NCBI RefSeq assembly: GCF_002355895.1
Contig: NZ_AP017652.1
Span: forward strand, 1,860,729 to 1,924,728
Length of the DNA stretch: 64,000 nucleotides
Reading direction: 5' to 3'
Origin: Streptococcus sp. NPS 308
Lineage (GTDB): Bacteria; Bacillota; Bacilli; Lactobacillales; Streptococcaceae
Shown here: positions 32,864 through 42,320 of the stretch, piece after piece
Layout of the letters: each line of letters starts with the position of its first letter
How positions within the stretch are numbered: position 1 is the stretch's first letter
Notes under the pieces: generated by a model
The model's database searches: none
Told to the model about the DNA's origin: nothing
What the model saw: only the letters and a program-made list of their open reading frames with translations
Made by a program: the position numbers and the translations under genes

Positions 32864-32869
32864 TACAAT
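32864..32869 (+). promoter_or_regulatory. -10-like TACAAT directly in front of yigZ
   Basis: TACAAT lies 6 nt before the yigZ ATG, with no Shine-Dalgarno between; no clear -35 is seen. If real, the transcript starts at the ATG. Confidence 0.5.
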
Positions 32870-32875
32870 TAAATC

Positions 32876-33511
32876 ATGGAATTTAGAACAATTAAAGAGG
32901 ACGGGCAAGTCCAAGAAGAAATCAAAAAATCACGCTTTATCTGTCACGTAAAGCGTGTCTATAGTGAAGAAGAAGCTCGTGACTTTATCACTGCTATCAA
33001 AAAAGAACACTACAAAGCCACCCATAACTGCTCTGCTTTTATTGTAGGGGAACGCAGTGAAATCAAGCGTACGAATGATGATGGTGAGCCTAGTGGTACT
33101 GCTGGAGTCCCTATGCTTGGCGTCTTAGAAAATCATAATCTTACGAATGTCTGCGTAGTAGTTACTCGTTACTTTGGTGGAATTAAGTTAGGCGCTGGCG
33201 GTTTGATTCGCGCTTACGCAGGAAGTGTAGCCTTGGCTGTCAAAGAAATAGGCATTATTGAAATCAAAGAGCAAGCTGGCATAGCCATTCAGATGTCTTA
33301 CGCTCAGTATCAAGAATATAGCAATTTTCTTAGAGAACATAAACTCACGGAAATCGAGACAAACTTTACAGATCAAATCGATACCATAATTTATGTTGAT
33401 AAGGAAGAGAAAGAAAATATTAAGTCTGCTCTTGTAGAGTTTTTTAATGGAAAGGTTACTTTAACAGATCAAGGTTTACGAGAAGTTGAAGTTCCTGTAA
33501 ACTTAGTGTAA
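32876..33511 (+). CDS. YigZ/IMPACT family protein
   Basis: A 211-residue protein of the UPF0029/IMPACT family. The N-terminal IMPACT domain contains IKKSRFICHVKRV, the hallmark HNCSAFIVG and DDGEPSGTAGVPML, and VVVTRYFGGIKLGAGGLIRAY; a smaller C-terminal alpha-beta domain (about 135-205) follows. E. coli YigZ has this architecture; the molecular function in bacteria is not established. It is divergent from comFA across 56 bp and has no ribosome site before its ATG. A cre-like GCGCTTTA lies in the gap. The next gene follows after 15 bp. Confidence 0.88.
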   Translation: MEFRTIKEDGQVQEEIKKSRFICHVKRVYSEEEARDFITAIKKEHYKATHNCSAFIVGERSEIKRTNDDGEPSGTAGVPMLGVLENHNLTNVCVVVTRYFGGIKLGAGGLIRAYAGSVALAVKEIGIIEIKEQAGIAIQMSYAQYQEYSNFLREHKLTEIETNFTDQIDTIIYVDKEEKENIKSALVEFFNGKVTLTDQGLREVEVPVNLV

Positions 33512-33526
33512 ATAAAGGAGAAATAC

Positions 33527-33970
33527 ATGGCGTTTGGAAAATTTATTCAAGGACTTGCTGGTAACTTCAGCGAGCAAAACAAAGAAACTCTTATCAAAGA
33601 ATATGGTCAATACCTACTAGAGAATGAAGAAATCCAAAGTGGATATAAGCTCATTCGTGACGCAATCATCTTTACAAATATTCGTATCATCTTTACAGAT
33701 AAGCAAGGCGCTACTGGTCGCAAGATGTCTGTTAAGTCACTCTTTTTGATGAACATTGTCAACGTTGAAATGGAAACTGCAGGAGCAGGTATAGACGATA
33801 GTGAGATTACGATCACTTATTTAGAGAATGTCTTTCTAAAAGCACATAATGAGCATTTTAGTTACCACAAATTTGAATTTCCTAAGAAAACGGATATTCT
33901 TCCCCTTTACTCCTATTTACTAGAACTTGCTTATCACAATCGATTGAAAATTAATGGCTTAGACCTTTGA
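33527..33970 (+). CDS. Bacterial PH-domain protein
   Basis: A 147-residue cytoplasmic protein with a bacterial pleckstrin-homology-like (bPH) fold. After a helical N terminus it shows EEIQSGYKLIRDAIIFTNIRII (split: EEIQSGYKLIRD and AIIFTNIRII), FTDKQG and RKMSVKSLFLMNIVNVEME, the strand pattern of that family. No signal peptide or membrane segment. The role is unknown. It follows yigZ by 15 bp with a GGAG ribosome site and ends at a hairpin, so the two form one transcription unit. Confidence 0.8.
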   Translation: MAFGKFIQGLAGNFSEQNKETLIKEYGQYLLENEEIQSGYKLIRDAIIFTNIRIIFTDKQGATGRKMSVKSLFLMNIVNVEMETAGAGIDDSEITITYLENVFLKAHNEHFSYHKFEFPKKTDILPLYSYLLELAYHNRLKINGLDL

Positions 33971-33979
33971 TATAAAAAA

Positions 33980-34010
33980 ATCCTATCGCTTCGATAGGAT
34001 TTCTATATTT
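33980..34010. terminator. Hairpin terminator after the PH-domain gene
   Basis: Stem AAATCCTATCG / CGATAGGATTT with a CTT loop, followed by CTATATTTT. The T run is short and A-rich on the other side, so efficiency is uncertain. Confidence 0.65.
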
Positions 34011-34066
34011 TACAAATAGCCTAGAGCACGTTATACTAGAATCATCTTATACAAAGAGGTATATCT

Positions 34067-34993
34067 ATGACTATCTACAATAATATTACTGAACTAATCG
34101 GACAAACACCAATTGTTAAACTTAACAACATTGTTCCAGAGGGTGCTGCAGACGTCTATGTTAAACTAGAGGCCTTTAACCCAGGATCTTCAGTCAAAGA
34201 TCGTATTGCCCTTAGCATGATTGAAAAAGCTGAGCAGGATGGCATTCTAAAACCCGGTGCTACTATTGTTGAAGCAACAAGTGGAAATACTGGAATCGGT
34301 CTTTCATGGGTTGGTGCTGCTAAAGGATATAAAGTTGTTATCGTCATGCCAGAAACGATGAGTGTGGAACGACGTAAGATTATCCAAGCCTATGGCGCTG
34401 AACTCGTCCTTACACCTGGTAGCGAAGGTATGAAAGGTGCGATTGCCAAAGCCCAAGAAATCGCAGCTGAGCGCGGTGGTTTCCTTCCTCTACAATTTAA
34501 CAATCCAGCTAATCCTGAAGTACACGAAAGAACAACAGGAGCTGAAATACTAGCTGCTTTCGGTTCTGATGGACTAGATGCCTTTGTGGGTGGTGTTGGT
34601 ACTGGTGGAACGATTTCGGGCGTTTCTCATGCACTTAAAGCTGCAAATTCAAACATTCAAGTTTATGCAGTTGAGGCAGACGAGTCAGCTATCTTGTCTG
34701 GTGAAAAACCAGGGCCTCACAAAATTCAAGGCATCTCAGCTGGATTTATTCCTGAAACACTTGATACAAAGGCCTATGATGGTATCGTCCGTGTAACATC
34801 AGATGATGCTCTTGCACTTGGTCGTGAGATTGGCGGAAAAGAAGGCTTCCTTGTTGGGATTTCTTCAGCTGCAGCGATTTACGGTGCAATTGAAGTTGCT
34901 AAGAAATTAGGTGCAGGTAAGAAAGTCCTTGCTTTAGCACCAGATAACGGCGAACGTTATCTGTCTACAGCACTCTATGAATTTGAAGTGTAG
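34067..34993 (+). CDS. cysK: Cysteine synthase A (O-acetylserine sulfhydrylase)
   Basis: A 308-residue PLP enzyme making cysteine from O-acetylserine and sulfide. The PLP Lys is in [14 protein letters not shown] (about residue 44), the substrate loop is [13 protein letters not shown], the phosphate-binding loop [10 protein letters not shown] and the C-terminal Ser is in [11 protein letters not shown]. Full length for the family. It stands alone between two terminators, with ribosome site AAAGAGG. Confidence 0.95.
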   Translation: MTIYNNITELIGQTPIVKLNNIVPEGAADVYVKLEAFNPGSSVKDRIALSMIEKAEQDGILKPGATIVEATSGNTGIGLSWVGAAKGYKVVIVMPETMSVERRKIIQAYGAELVLTPGSEGMKGAIAKAQEIAAERGGFLPLQFNNPANPEVHERTTGAEILAAFGSDGLDAFVGGVGTGGTISGVSHALKAANSNIQVYAVEADESAILSGEKPGPHKIQGISAGFIPETLDTKAYDGIVRVTSDDALALGREIGGKEGFLVGISSAAAIYGAIEVAKKLGAGKKVLALAPDNGERYLSTALYEFEV

Positions 34994-35009
34994 TCTCCTA
35001 AATGCACTT

Positions 35010-35033
35010 AGCCCTTATTAAAGGGCTTTTTGT
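35010..35033 (+). terminator. Terminator of cysK
   Basis: Stem AGCCCTT / AAGGGCT with an ATTA loop, followed by TTTTTGTTT, 15 bp after the stop codon. Confidence 0.88.
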
Positions 35034-35045
35034 TTACTCACTCTA

Positions 35046-35076
35046 AAATAAAAAAAGGAAGCAAATTGCTTCCTTT
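35046..35076 (-). terminator. Terminator of tsf
   Basis: The minus-strand stem AAAAGGAAGCAA / TTGCTTCCTTTT is followed by TTTATTTT, just after the tsf stop codon. With the cysK terminator it insulates two convergent genes. Confidence 0.88.
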
Positions 35077-35082
35077 TCATTA

Positions 35083-36123
35083 TTAGTTATTTAAGGCTGC
35101 TGCCATTGTAGCTGCAACTTCTGCTTCGAAGTCGTTCGCAGCTTTCTCAATTCCTTCACCAACTTCAAAGCGAGCGAACTCAACTACTGAAGCATTAACT
35201 GATTCAAGGTATGCTTCAACTGTCTTGCTGTCATCCATGATGTAGACTTGTGCAAGAAGTGTGTATGCTTGGTCAACCTTAGTGTTGTCAAGCATGAAGC
35301 GATCCATTTTACCTGGGATGATTTTGTCCCAAATTTTTTCTGGTTTACCTTCTGCAGCCAACTCAGCTTTGATGTCAGCTTCAGCTTGAGCAATCACTTC
35401 ATCAGACAATTGTGCTTTTGATCCATACTTCAAGTGTGGAAGAGCTGGTTTACCAACCATTGCACGGCTTTCGTTGTCTTGATCAATTACGTGGTTCAAT
35501 TGTGCCAACTCATCTTTAACGAATTGCTCATCCAATTCTTTGTAAGAAAGAACTGTTGGTTTCATCGCAGCAATGTGCATTGAGATTTGTTTAGCAAGCG
35601 CTTCGTCTCCACCTTCGATTACAGAGATAACACCGATACGTCCACCATTGTGTTGGTATGCTCCGAAGTGTTGTGAATCTGTTTTTTCAAGCAAAGCAAA
35701 ACGACGGAATGAGATTTTTTCTCCGATAGTTGCTGTTGCAGACACATACGCTGCTTCAAGAGTTTCACCTGAAGGCATTGTCAAAGCAAGAGCTTCTTCA
35801 TTGTTAGCTGGTTTTCCTTCAGCAATTACTTTAGCTGTAGCATTTACCAAGTCAACGAATTGAGCGTTTTTCGCAACGAAGTCAGTTTCAGCGTTTACTT
35901 CAACTACTGCTGCAACGTTACCGTTAACATAAACACCAGTCAAACCTTCTGCAGCAACGCGGTCAGCTTTCTTAGCTGCTTTCGCCATACCTTTTTCACG
36001 AAGCAATTCAATCGCTTTTTCGATGTCACCGTCTGTTTCTACAAGCGCTTTTTTAGCGTCCATAACACCGGCACCAGATTTTTCACGCAACTCTTTTACA
36101 AGTTTAGCTGTAATTTCTGCCAT
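35083..36123 (-). CDS. tsf: Translation elongation factor Ts
   Basis: A 346-residue nucleotide-exchange factor for EF-Tu. The N-terminal UBA-like domain ([20 protein letters not shown], about 1-50) and the TDFVAKN motif ([11 protein letters not shown], about 80) are present, with two core subdomains. It is longer than E. coli EF-Ts (283 residues), as usual in streptococci. It follows rpsB after 79 bp that hold a terminator-like hairpin. Confidence 0.96.
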   Translation of the reverse strand: MAEITAKLVKELREKSGAGVMDAKKALVETDGDIEKAIELLREKGMAKAAKKADRVAAEGLTGVYVNGNVAAVVEVNAETDFVAKNAQFVDLVNATAKVIAEGKPANNEEALALTMPSGETLEAAYVSATATIGEKISFRRFALLEKTDSQHFGAYQHNGGRIGVISVIEGGDEALAKQISMHIAAMKPTVLSYKELDEQFVKDELAQLNHVIDQDNESRAMVGKPALPHLKYGSKAQLSDEVIAQAEADIKAELAAEGKPEKIWDKIIPGKMDRFMLDNTKVDQAYTLLAQVYIMDDSKTVEAYLESVNASVVEFARFEVGEGIEKAANDFEAEVAATMAAALNN

Positions 36124-36139
36124 TTTGATTCTCCTATAT

Positions 36140-36183
36140 TTTTTAAAAAATAGGAGAGCTGGGCTACGCCCCGCCCTCCTAGG
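36140..36183 (-). terminator. Terminator-like hairpin between rpsB and tsf
   Basis: On the minus strand TAGGAG.GC.GGGGC / GCCC.GC.CTCCTA with small mismatches is followed by TTTTTT, inside the rpsB-tsf gap. It probably gives partial termination and so sets the S2 to EF-Ts ratio. Confidence 0.7.
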
Positions 36184-36202
36184 TAATTACTATTTATATG
36201 AA

Positions 36203-36982
36203 TTAAGCGTTGTCGCCTTCTACAACTTCAACGATTTCTTCGATTGAATCTGCTTGAGCTTCTGAAGCTGCAAATTCTGCTTCAACTGCTGCTGCATCTT
36301 CACCTTGACGTCCTTCGATGATAGCGTCAGCCAATTTAGCTGTGATCAATTTAACTGCGCGGATAGCGTCATCGTTAGCTGGGATGATTACATCGATATC
36401 GTCTGGATCAGTGTTTGTGTCAACCATGGCTACAACTGGGATACCTAGTTTTTTAGCTTCTTTAACAGCGATTTGCTCTTTATGTGGGTCAACTACGTAC
36501 ATTACATCTGGGATACGAGGCATGTCTTCGATACCACCCAAGAATTTTTCAAGACGTGCACGTTGTTTGTTAAGAAGGGCAACTTCTTTCTTAGGAAGAA
36601 CGTCGAAGATTCCTTCTTCTTCCATACGTTTGATTTCTTTCAAACGAGCAATACGTTTTTGGATAGTTCCCCAGTTAGTAAGAGTTCCACCCAACCAACG
36701 ATGGTTGATGTAGTATTGACCTGAACGTTCTGCTTCTTCTTTAACAGCGTCCGCAGCTTGTTTCTTAGTACCAACGAACAATACAACTGCATCGTTAGCT
36801 GCTGCATCACGCATAAAGTCGTAAGCTTGGTCAGCGTATTTTACAGTTTGTTGCAAGTCGATAACGTGGATTCCGTTACGCTCAGTAAAGATGTACTTAG
36901 CCATCTTAGGGTTCCAGCGACGAGTTTGGTGACCAAAGTGTACACCAGCCTCAAGAAGTTGTTTCATTGAAATTACTGCCAT
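36203..36982 (-). CDS. rpsB: 30S ribosomal protein S2
   Basis: A 259-residue S2 protein with the characteristic [20 protein letters not shown] start, [15 protein letters not shown] [11 protein letters not shown] segment and [21 protein letters not shown] region (parts [13 protein letters not shown] and [11 protein letters not shown]). The acidic C-terminal tail ends EVVEGDNA. Start ATG 36982 with GGAG upstream; the frame is open to 37030 but that extension covers the leader. It has a consensus promoter about 110 bp upstream and is followed by tsf. Confidence 0.96.
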   Translation of the reverse strand: MAVISMKQLLEAGVHFGHQTRRWNPKMAKYIFTERNGIHVIDLQQTVKYADQAYDFMRDAAANDAVVLFVGTKKQAADAVKEEAERSGQYYINHRWLGGTLTNWGTIQKRIARLKEIKRMEEEGIFDVLPKKEVALLNKQRARLEKFLGGIEDMPRIPDVMYVVDPHKEQIAVKEAKKLGIPVVAMVDTNTDPDDIDVIIPANDDAIRAVKLITAKLADAIIEGRQGEDAAAVEAEFAASEAQADSIEEIVEVVEGDNA

Positions 36983-37097
36983 GAGTATTTCTCCTTTTTG
37001 TTTTTTCCTCTCCTCGATTTCAACTTGCAAAACGACCCGAGGGCAACAGTTTCACAATTCATCAAGAATGAGTATTATCGTTTACACGACAAGTTTC

Positions 37098-37126
37098 ATT
37101 CTACCACATTTTATCAATATTTTCAA
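37098..37126 (-). promoter_or_regulatory. rpsB-tsf promoter
   Basis: On the minus strand -35 TTGAAA (37121-37126), 17 bp and -10 TAGAAT (37098-37103), with a TG before the -10. The predicted leader is about 105 nt, long enough for S2 autoregulation, but I could not identify a specific leader structure. Confidence 0.78.
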
Positions 37127-37160
37127 GTGTTTTTGCTAGTTTTTGGTCTAACTAAAAACT

Positions 37161-37194
37161 AAAAAAAGAAAAGAGACTCAAATCGAGCCTCTTT
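37161..37194 (-). terminator. Terminator of pcsB
   Basis: The minus-strand stem AAAGAG.CTC / GAG.CTCTTT with a GATTT-type loop is followed by TCTTTTTTT, 10 bp after the pcsB stop codon. Confidence 0.82.
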
Positions 37195-37204
37195 ATTTGG
37201 TTCA

Positions 37205-38416
37205 TTAGTTTGGATAGATGTATGTTACGTAACCTTCAGAAGTTGTAGTTGGGTTGAACCATCCACGTTTGTTTCCGATTGTACGATCTCCACCGTAGTT
37301 TGATTCTGATACTTGGATACGAGATGATGATGAAACTGCTGTAACAACCGCTACATGTCCATAACCACCATCATTCCAACATGCAATCGCACCAACTTGT
37401 GGAGTTGATCCTGTACGGAATCCTGCTGCAGCTGCACTTGTTGCCCACTGAGCTCCGTTTCCCCAGTAGTCTCCAGCCCAAGGTGCCAATGTTTTAGCTC
37501 CCCAAGTACATTCACCAGTTGGGTAACTTGATGCATTTGAGCTATATGTTGGACGTTGTCTAGCAGGAGTTGGAGCAGGTGCTGGAGTGTAGCTTGAATC
37601 CTCATCATCAGATGTTGATGTTGATGTCGCTTGTACTTGAGCAGAGAAGCTTGTATTTCCTGAAGCAACTACTGATTGTTGTTGGCTTGCTTGACGAGCT
37701 TTGTAAGCTGCTTCTGCTTCAGCCGCTGCTTTCGCTTCTGCTTCTGCAGTTGCTTTTTGTTCTAGCAAAGTAGCTTTTTCGCCTTCTGCAGTTGCTTTCT
37801 CAGCAGCAAGGTTCAACTCAGCAACTTTCAACTCAGCTTGCTTTGTTGTCAATGTTTGTGCATCGTCAGCAAGAGTTTGTTGGTTGGCAATTACGGTATT
37901 GATAGCTTCGTTATTCACAACTTGTTTTTCAGCAATTGATTTTTTATCAGCCTTTTGTTGTTCCAACATTTTGTTGTTAGCTGATACAATCTCGCTCATA
38001 GCTGCAACACGTGAAATAGCTTCAGTAATTGATTTTGAGTTTACAATTGTGTTGATGTAGCTAGTTGCAGCACCATTTGTTTGTGCGCTACGTGCTTGTT
38101 TTTCCAATGAGTCATTACGAGCAACAATATTCTTAGAAAGCTCTGTAATTTCTCCTTCAAGCTTTTTAGACTCAGCTTGTAGTGTTTCATTTTCAGCTTG
38201 CAAGCTTGCTTGTTGTGTTTGAATAGCTGTAACTTGCGTTTGGATTTCATCTACTTCTTTTTGAGCTTCTTTTTGTTTAGCTGACAAGTCACTAATTTTA
38301 CTATCTTGAGCAGCAATTTTTTCATCAGTTGTTTCAGCACGAACAGTTGTTAATACCGCCGCTTGTGAAACCAATACTGTACTTAACAAAAGTGACGCTA
38401 AGATTTTTTTCTTCAT
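37205..38416 (-). CDS. pcsB: Cell-separation peptidoglycan hydrolase PcsB, CHAP type
   Basis: A 403-residue secreted septal hydrolase. The signal peptide is residues 1-27 (...VRAET), followed by a long coiled coil (about 30-250, Gln/Glu/Ala-rich), an Ala-rich and Ser/Pro linker, and a C-terminal CHAP domain (about 290-400) with Cys in [10 protein letters not shown] and His in [12 protein letters not shown]. In pneumococcus it is held and activated by FtsEX and is essential. A WalR-type direct repeat precedes it. The signal sequence and length agree with the family (pneumococcal PcsB about 392). Confidence 0.94.
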   Translation of the reverse strand: MKKKILASLLLSTVLVSQAAVLTTVRAETTDEKIAAQDSKISDLSAKQKEAQKEVDEIQTQVTAIQTQQASLQAENETLQAESKKLEGEITELSKNIVARNDSLEKQARSAQTNGAATSYINTIVNSKSITEAISRVAAMSEIVSANNKMLEQQKADKKSIAEKQVVNNEAINTVIANQQTLADDAQTLTTKQAELKVAELNLAAEKATAEGEKATLLEQKATAEAEAKAAAEAEAAYKARQASQQQSVVASGNTSFSAQVQATSTSTSDDEDSSYTPAPAPTPARQRPTYSSNASSYPTGECTWGAKTLAPWAGDYWGNGAQWATSAAAAGFRTGSTPQVGAIACWNDGGYGHVAVVTAVSSSSRIQVSESNYGGDRTIGNKRGWFNPTTTSEGYVTYIYPN

Positions 38417-38451
38417 ATTATGTAGATACTCCTTCTATTTAAGACATTACT

Positions 38452-38495
38452 AGTATACCAAAAAAAGACATAATAAATATTACGCCTTTGTTACA
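38452..38495 (-). promoter_or_regulatory. pcsB promoter with WalR (VicR) binding repeat
   Basis: On the minus strand TGTAAC-N5-CGTAAT (38479-38495) matches the WalR box (TGTWAH-N5-TGTWAH) with one deviation. It lies 21 bp before a -10 TATACT (38452-38457), where an activator would replace the missing -35. WalRK control of pcsB is established in pneumococcus. Confidence 0.75.
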
Positions 38496-38509
38496 TTTAT
38501 ATTTCTTTC

Positions 38510-39004
38510 TCATAGATAATATTTTTCAAAAATGTATTGGAAAATCACCATCCATAAGAAGTTCAGAATCATTGATGGGACAAGACTATAGACAATGAAG
38601 ACTGGCATAGAATCTACCGTCAATCCTACAGTTAAAGCCAGAAGATAACTCCCCATATCAAACAGAAAACTGATTACAATAATGGTCAACATCCTTGTCC
38701 AACGATTCGTCAGAATCACGCTGTTAAACTTGTGGAGCGAAGCACCAATCACGATAAACAAAAGCGTGGCAATTCCAATCAAGTGGAAAAAATAAATATC
38801 GTAAACCAAACCCACTATACAACAATAGGCTAGATAGAGATACTCAGACACCTCGATTGTCTCAAATAAGAGAAACAAGAATAGAAAATGACTGGCTAAA
38901 TGAAAGTGGGGGAAGAAGGACCCCACCAATTGACCAATATGAGCATCAATTAGAACGACAACAGGGAGTAAAAAGAAAATACCAACTTGTTTAAACAGTC
39001 TCAT
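38510..39004 (-). CDS. mreD: Rod-shape/elongation protein MreD
   Basis: A 164-residue membrane protein with about five hydrophobic segments and the family patterns FFHLIGIATLLFIVIG and LVPSMILNFLWMVIF. It belongs to the peripheral peptidoglycan synthesis machinery. Its ATG shares a base with the mreC stop codon (TAATG), so translation is coupled. Typical of ovococci, there is no mreB in the neighbourhood. Confidence 0.88.
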   Translation of the reverse strand: MRLFKQVGIFFLLPVVVLIDAHIGQLVGSFFPHFHLASHFLFLFLLFETIEVSEYLYLAYCCIVGLVYDIYFFHLIGIATLLFIVIGASLHKFNSVILTNRWTRMLTIIVISFLFDMGSYLLALTVGLTVDSMPVFIVYSLVPSMILNFLWMVIFQYIFEKYYL

Positions 39005-39822
39005 TACGAATTCCCCACTAACTCTACCACATGAAGATCTTTGGTGTCAGCAGTCAACTTTACTGTTACCTCTCGTGTTAGATAATCACTGCTGTGTGTT
39101 GTGGCAACAACCTCGCCAACAGGAATATCCTTAACATTGAAGTTTCCGAGCCCCCCTGTCGTCACCTTGTCTCCCGCGCTAATGTCGCTATTACTATTTA
39201 ATTGACTAATTTTAAGCAGTTCTGTTTCCTTGTCATAACCAACGATGATTCCATAAATTTCAGTAGAACCATGCAGGATTTTAACGGAAATTTTGTCGGA
39301 ATTTTCAGTGTTTGTCAATAAGTTGACCGTTGTTGAATGCTCCTCTACTTTTGAAACACTACCAATCAAGCCACCATTTGCAATGGCCAACATGTTTTCA
39401 GAAACTCCTTTTGAACTTCCCGCATCAATTGTTAACTCTTGTTTCCAAGACACAGGAGCTCGCATAATCACATCTGCTGCTAGGGTTTTTGTAGCCTGTA
39501 ATTTTGACTTCATCTCTAGAAGCTGACGTAGTTGTTCATTCTCAGATTTTAAACGTTCTGATTGATTAGAATCCACCTCTAATTGATAGAGTTGTTTTTT
39601 TAGACTTTCGTTTTCATTGTAAGCCTGCGTCAAATGACCCAAATCCGATTTGAAAGCATCAAACCACTGAAATGGTTTTTGAACAATTCTATCCACTAAG
39701 GAAATGCCATCTCCTAGTTTTGTCACAATAGCACTTGAATAGGTTGTCACTAATAGTACAGAAACTGCCAGAACTGTGACAAAAACGATGATTAGATATT
39801 TTGATTTTTTAAAACGGTTCAT
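39004..39822 (-). CDS. mreC: Cell-shape-determining protein MreC
   Basis: A 272-residue bitopic membrane protein: one N-terminal transmembrane helix (about 8-28), a coiled coil (about 65-110, LKKQLYQLEVDSNQSERLK) and an extracellular beta domain (about 110-270, with SVSKVEEHSTTVNLLTN and TTGGLGNFNVKDIPVGEV). It organises peripheral wall synthesis with MreD, RodZ, PBP2b and RodA. It is followed directly by mreD. Confidence 0.92.
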   Translation of the reverse strand: MNRFKKSKYLIIVFVTVLAVSVLLVTTYSSAIVTKLGDGISLVDRIVQKPFQWFDAFKSDLGHLTQAYNENESLKKQLYQLEVDSNQSERLKSENEQLRQLLEMKSKLQATKTLAADVIMRAPVSWKQELTIDAGSSKGVSENMLAIANGGLIGSVSKVEEHSTTVNLLTNTENSDKISVKILHGSTEIYGIIVGYDKETELLKISQLNSNSDISAGDKVTTGGLGNFNVKDIPVGEVVATTHSSDYLTREVTVKLTADTKDLHVVELVGNS

Positions 39823-39881
39823 ATTCCTACCTTTTTACTAAAGATCTACTACTGTGATTTTTTATCAATCTTACAAATCCA

Positions 39882-40676
39882 CTAAGATTTTAAGAAAAAT
39901 AAGAGACATCCCAGCACCAGAATCACAAGAATCGCCAGTGTATCCTTTTGACTCCATCTCAACTGTCTATACTGACTTCTACCCTTTCCTCCCTGATAAC
40001 CACGCGCTTCCATGGCTATTGCCAATGAATCTGCACGCTTTAAGCTAGTCGCAAAAAGAGGAATTAAAATCGGAATCATAGCCTTTACTTTTTGAACGAT
40101 ACTACCTTCGCCAAAGTCAACTCCACGAGCCTTCTGAGCATTCATAATTCTCGTCGTGTCATCCATCAAGGTTGGAACAAAACGCAAACTCATTGATAAC
40201 ATGAGACCAATTTCATGAACGGGAACTTTCACGCGTTTCAGAGGCGCTAAGAGAGATTCAACTGCAGCTGCCAGACTCAAAGGCATGGTCGTTAACGTTA
40301 GCAAAGTTGAAAAGAAAATAATCAAGACAAAACGACAGAAAATAATCCCAGCTTGTTGCAAAGCATAATCCGTTATTCTTATAAAAGAAAACTCAAATAA
40401 GACATTACCACTTGAAATGAAAAAGAGTTGAAATAGAGTCGTAAAAGCAATCAAGAAAAACATGGATTTTAATCCCTGCACAAAAAACGAGAGGGAAACG
40501 CCCGACAAAGCGATAAATATACCTGTTGCTACAAAAAGAATGAGATTGGCGAGGGGATTATTGGCCCAAAATACAATCAAAATCAACAGGATCATAGCCA
40601 GCAATTTACTACGGGGATCCAAGCGATGAATGATGGAATCTCCTGGTATATAACGCCCTAAAATCATACTATCCAT
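39882..40676 (-). CDS. ecfT: ECF transporter transmembrane protein EcfT
   Basis: A 264-residue membrane scaffold of the energy-coupling-factor vitamin/metal importer. It has hydrophobic segments in blocks and the two coupling-helix motifs with Ala-Arg-Gly, [11 protein letters not shown] and [13 protein letters not shown], that contact the two ATPases. Start ATG 40676 with AAGGAG 7 nt upstream. It overlaps ecfA2 by 8 bp. Shared among several substrate-binding S components encoded elsewhere. Confidence 0.93.
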   Translation of the reverse strand: MDSMILGRYIPGDSIIHRLDPRSKLLAMILLILIVFWANNPLANLILFVATGIFIALSGVSLSFFVQGLKSMFFLIAFTTLFQLFFISSGNVLFEFSFIRITDYALQQAGIIFCRFVLIIFFSTLLTLTTMPLSLAAAVESLLAPLKRVKVPVHEIGLMLSMSLRFVPTLMDDTTRIMNAQKARGVDFGEGSIVQKVKAMIPILIPLFATSLKRADSLAIAMEARGYQGGKGRSQYRQLRWSQKDTLAILVILVLGCLLFFLKS

Positions 40677-41508
40677 TTAGCGACTCCTTAAACTCCTCTA
40701 TCTTGATTGGCAGTTTTTTAAAAGCTACACCCCTATCTGCCAAGCGTTTACAAAAGGCTGTTATTTTAGGCACACCTAACTGCACCTTTTCCATAGAGGC
40801 TACATCTTGGAAAACATCACTCGGTTTGCCACTTTTGACTAAACACCCCTTTTCCATAACATAGACCTGATCAGCATACGTAGCTACATCATCCATCAAA
40901 TGCGTTACCAGGACGATTGTCATTCCAGCAAGGTGAAGTTTTTTAAACAGAGTCATCAATTCTTTTCTGCCCAAAGGATCTAATCCAGCTGTTGGCTCAT
41001 CCAAAACCAAGACAGTAGGCTCCATGGCTAGGATACCTGCTATGGCCACACGTCTCATCTGACCACCCGAAAGTTCAAAAGGACTGCGCTCAAAGAGTGA
41101 CTCATCGATGCCTACCAAGGCTAACTTTTCACGTGCAATTTTCTTGGCTTCTTCCTCAGAAACTCCAAAATTTTGTGGTCCAAACGCAACATCTTTCAAA
41201 ACAGTTTCTTCGAAAATCTGATTTTCAGCAAATTGAAACACTAGACCGACTTGCTTTCGAATCTGTCGAATTTCTTTATTTGTTGATGTAGGAGTAATGA
41301 CGGTATCGAAAACTCGAACAGAACCCTTACTTGGAACCAATAGGCCATTTAAAAGCTGTAAGATCGTCGATTTCCCACTACCTGTATGTCCTATCAAAGC
41401 TGTATAGGAGCCGTCCTCAATCGTCAAGGAAACATCAGTCAAGGCTGATGAAGATAGGGGAGTCCCCTCTTGATAGGTAAAGCTCACATTTTCTAGAGTA
41501 ATTCCCAT
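40669..41508 (-). CDS. ecfA2: ECF transporter ATP-binding protein EcfA2
   Basis: A 279-residue ATPase, second of the ECF pair. Walker [17 protein letters not shown]-loop [14 protein letters not shown], signature [14 protein letters not shown] and Walker [15 protein letters not shown] are intact, with the switch His in VTHLMDD. It overlaps ecfA1 by 16 bp and ecfT by 8 bp, indicating tight coupling of the module. Confidence 0.93.
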   Translation of the reverse strand: MGITLENVSFTYQEGTPLSSSALTDVSLTIEDGSYTALIGHTGSGKSTILQLLNGLLVPSKGSVRVFDTVITPTSTNKEIRQIRKQVGLVFQFAENQIFEETVLKDVAFGPQNFGVSEEEAKKIAREKLALVGIDESLFERSPFELSGGQMRRVAIAGILAMEPTVLVLDEPTAGLDPLGRKELMTLFKKLHLAGMTIVLVTHLMDDVATYADQVYVMEKGCLVKSGKPSDVFQDVASMEKVQLGVPKITAFCKRLADRGVAFKKLPIKIEEFKESLNG

Positions 41509-42320
41509 AACTTGTCCTCTAGCTCTCCTTCTGTCAAATAGCCATCCGGCAACTGATAGCCTGTCTCTCTCAAAGATTCTCTCAATTGATTAGTAAAGGG
41601 ATCATCTAAGCCTATCTGGTCAAGGTCATTCCGAGAAAAAAGTTCTCTTGGGCTACTGGTTGACTCCACTTGGCCTTTTTTCATGACCAGGACACGGTCA
41701 CTCATCGCAACTTCTTCCAAGTCATGCGTAATGGAGACAACTGTCATCTGATAGTCTTTTCGAATCTCTTGAACTGTCTGAATCAGTTCTCTGCGCCCCT
41801 CGGGATCCAACATACTTGTAGCCTCGTCCAGAATCAAAATAGCAGGTCTCAAGGCAACAACTCCTGCAATGGCTACCCGTTGTTTTTGTCCACCCGATAA
41901 GCGGACTGGTTCTCTCTTCTTAAAGTCTAGCATACCTACTAACTCCAAAGATTCAGCCACTCTTTTCTTCATTTCTTCTCGAGGAAGTCCCTGATTTTCT
42001 AGGCCAAAGGCAACATCATCTTCAACAGTTGCACCTACAAATTGATTGTCTGGATTTTGAAAAACCATACCAATTTGACGACGCAAGTCCCAAACATTCT
42101 CAGGGGACAGCAATTGGCCATCTATCCAGATTTCTCCAGATTCCGCTTCAAGCAAGCCATCAATCAAACGAATAGTTGTTGACTTTCCACTCCCATTATG
42201 ACCTACGATTGAGAGCCACTCCCCACGTTTCACGTGAAACGTAACGCTGTTAACATCATAATACTCTTGATCTTCTTTGTATCGAAAAGACAGATCTTTT
42301 ACTTCAATAATCGATTTCAT
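41493..42320 (-). CDS. ecfA1: ECF transporter ATP-binding protein EcfA1
   Basis: A 275-residue ATPase, first of the ECF pair. Walker [17 protein letters not shown]-loop [14 protein letters not shown], signature [13 protein letters not shown] and Walker [15 protein letters not shown] are intact. It overlaps pgsA by 4 bp. The 5' coding part contains a parS-like palindrome (42227-42240) encoding residues around FHVKRG. Confidence 0.93.
   Translation of the reverse strand: MKSIIEVKDLSFRYKEDQEYYDVNSVTFHVKRGEWLSIVGHNGSGKSTTIRLIDGLLEAESGEIWIDGQLLSPENVWDLRRQIGMVFQNPDNQFVGATVEDDVAFGLENQGLPREEMKKRVAESLELVGMLDFKKREPVRLSGGQKQRVAIAGVVALRPAILILDEATSMLDPEGRRELIQTVQEIRKDYQMTVVSITHDLEEVAMSDRVLVMKKGQVESTSSPRELFSRNDLDQIGLDDPFTNQLRESLRETGYQLPDGYLTEGELEDKLWELL
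42227..42240. other. parS-like ParB-binding palindrome inside ecfA1
   Basis: GTTTCACGTGAAAC, the perfect central 14 bp of the bacterial parS consensus (TGTTTCACGTGAAACA), flanked here by C and G. The palindrome is 21 kb from parB. It lies within coding sequence. Confidence 0.9.

Noticed and set aside
36983..37030. N-terminal extension of S2 in frame upstream of rpsB
   Set aside because: S2 proteins begin at [13 protein letters not shown] and there is a good ribosome site before ATG 36982. The extension lies in the mRNA leader.
36983..37095. Riboswitch or T-box in the rpsB leader
   Set aside because: The leader is about 105 nt, but I found no T-box sequence, specifier loop or known riboswitch core; only short stems are visible.
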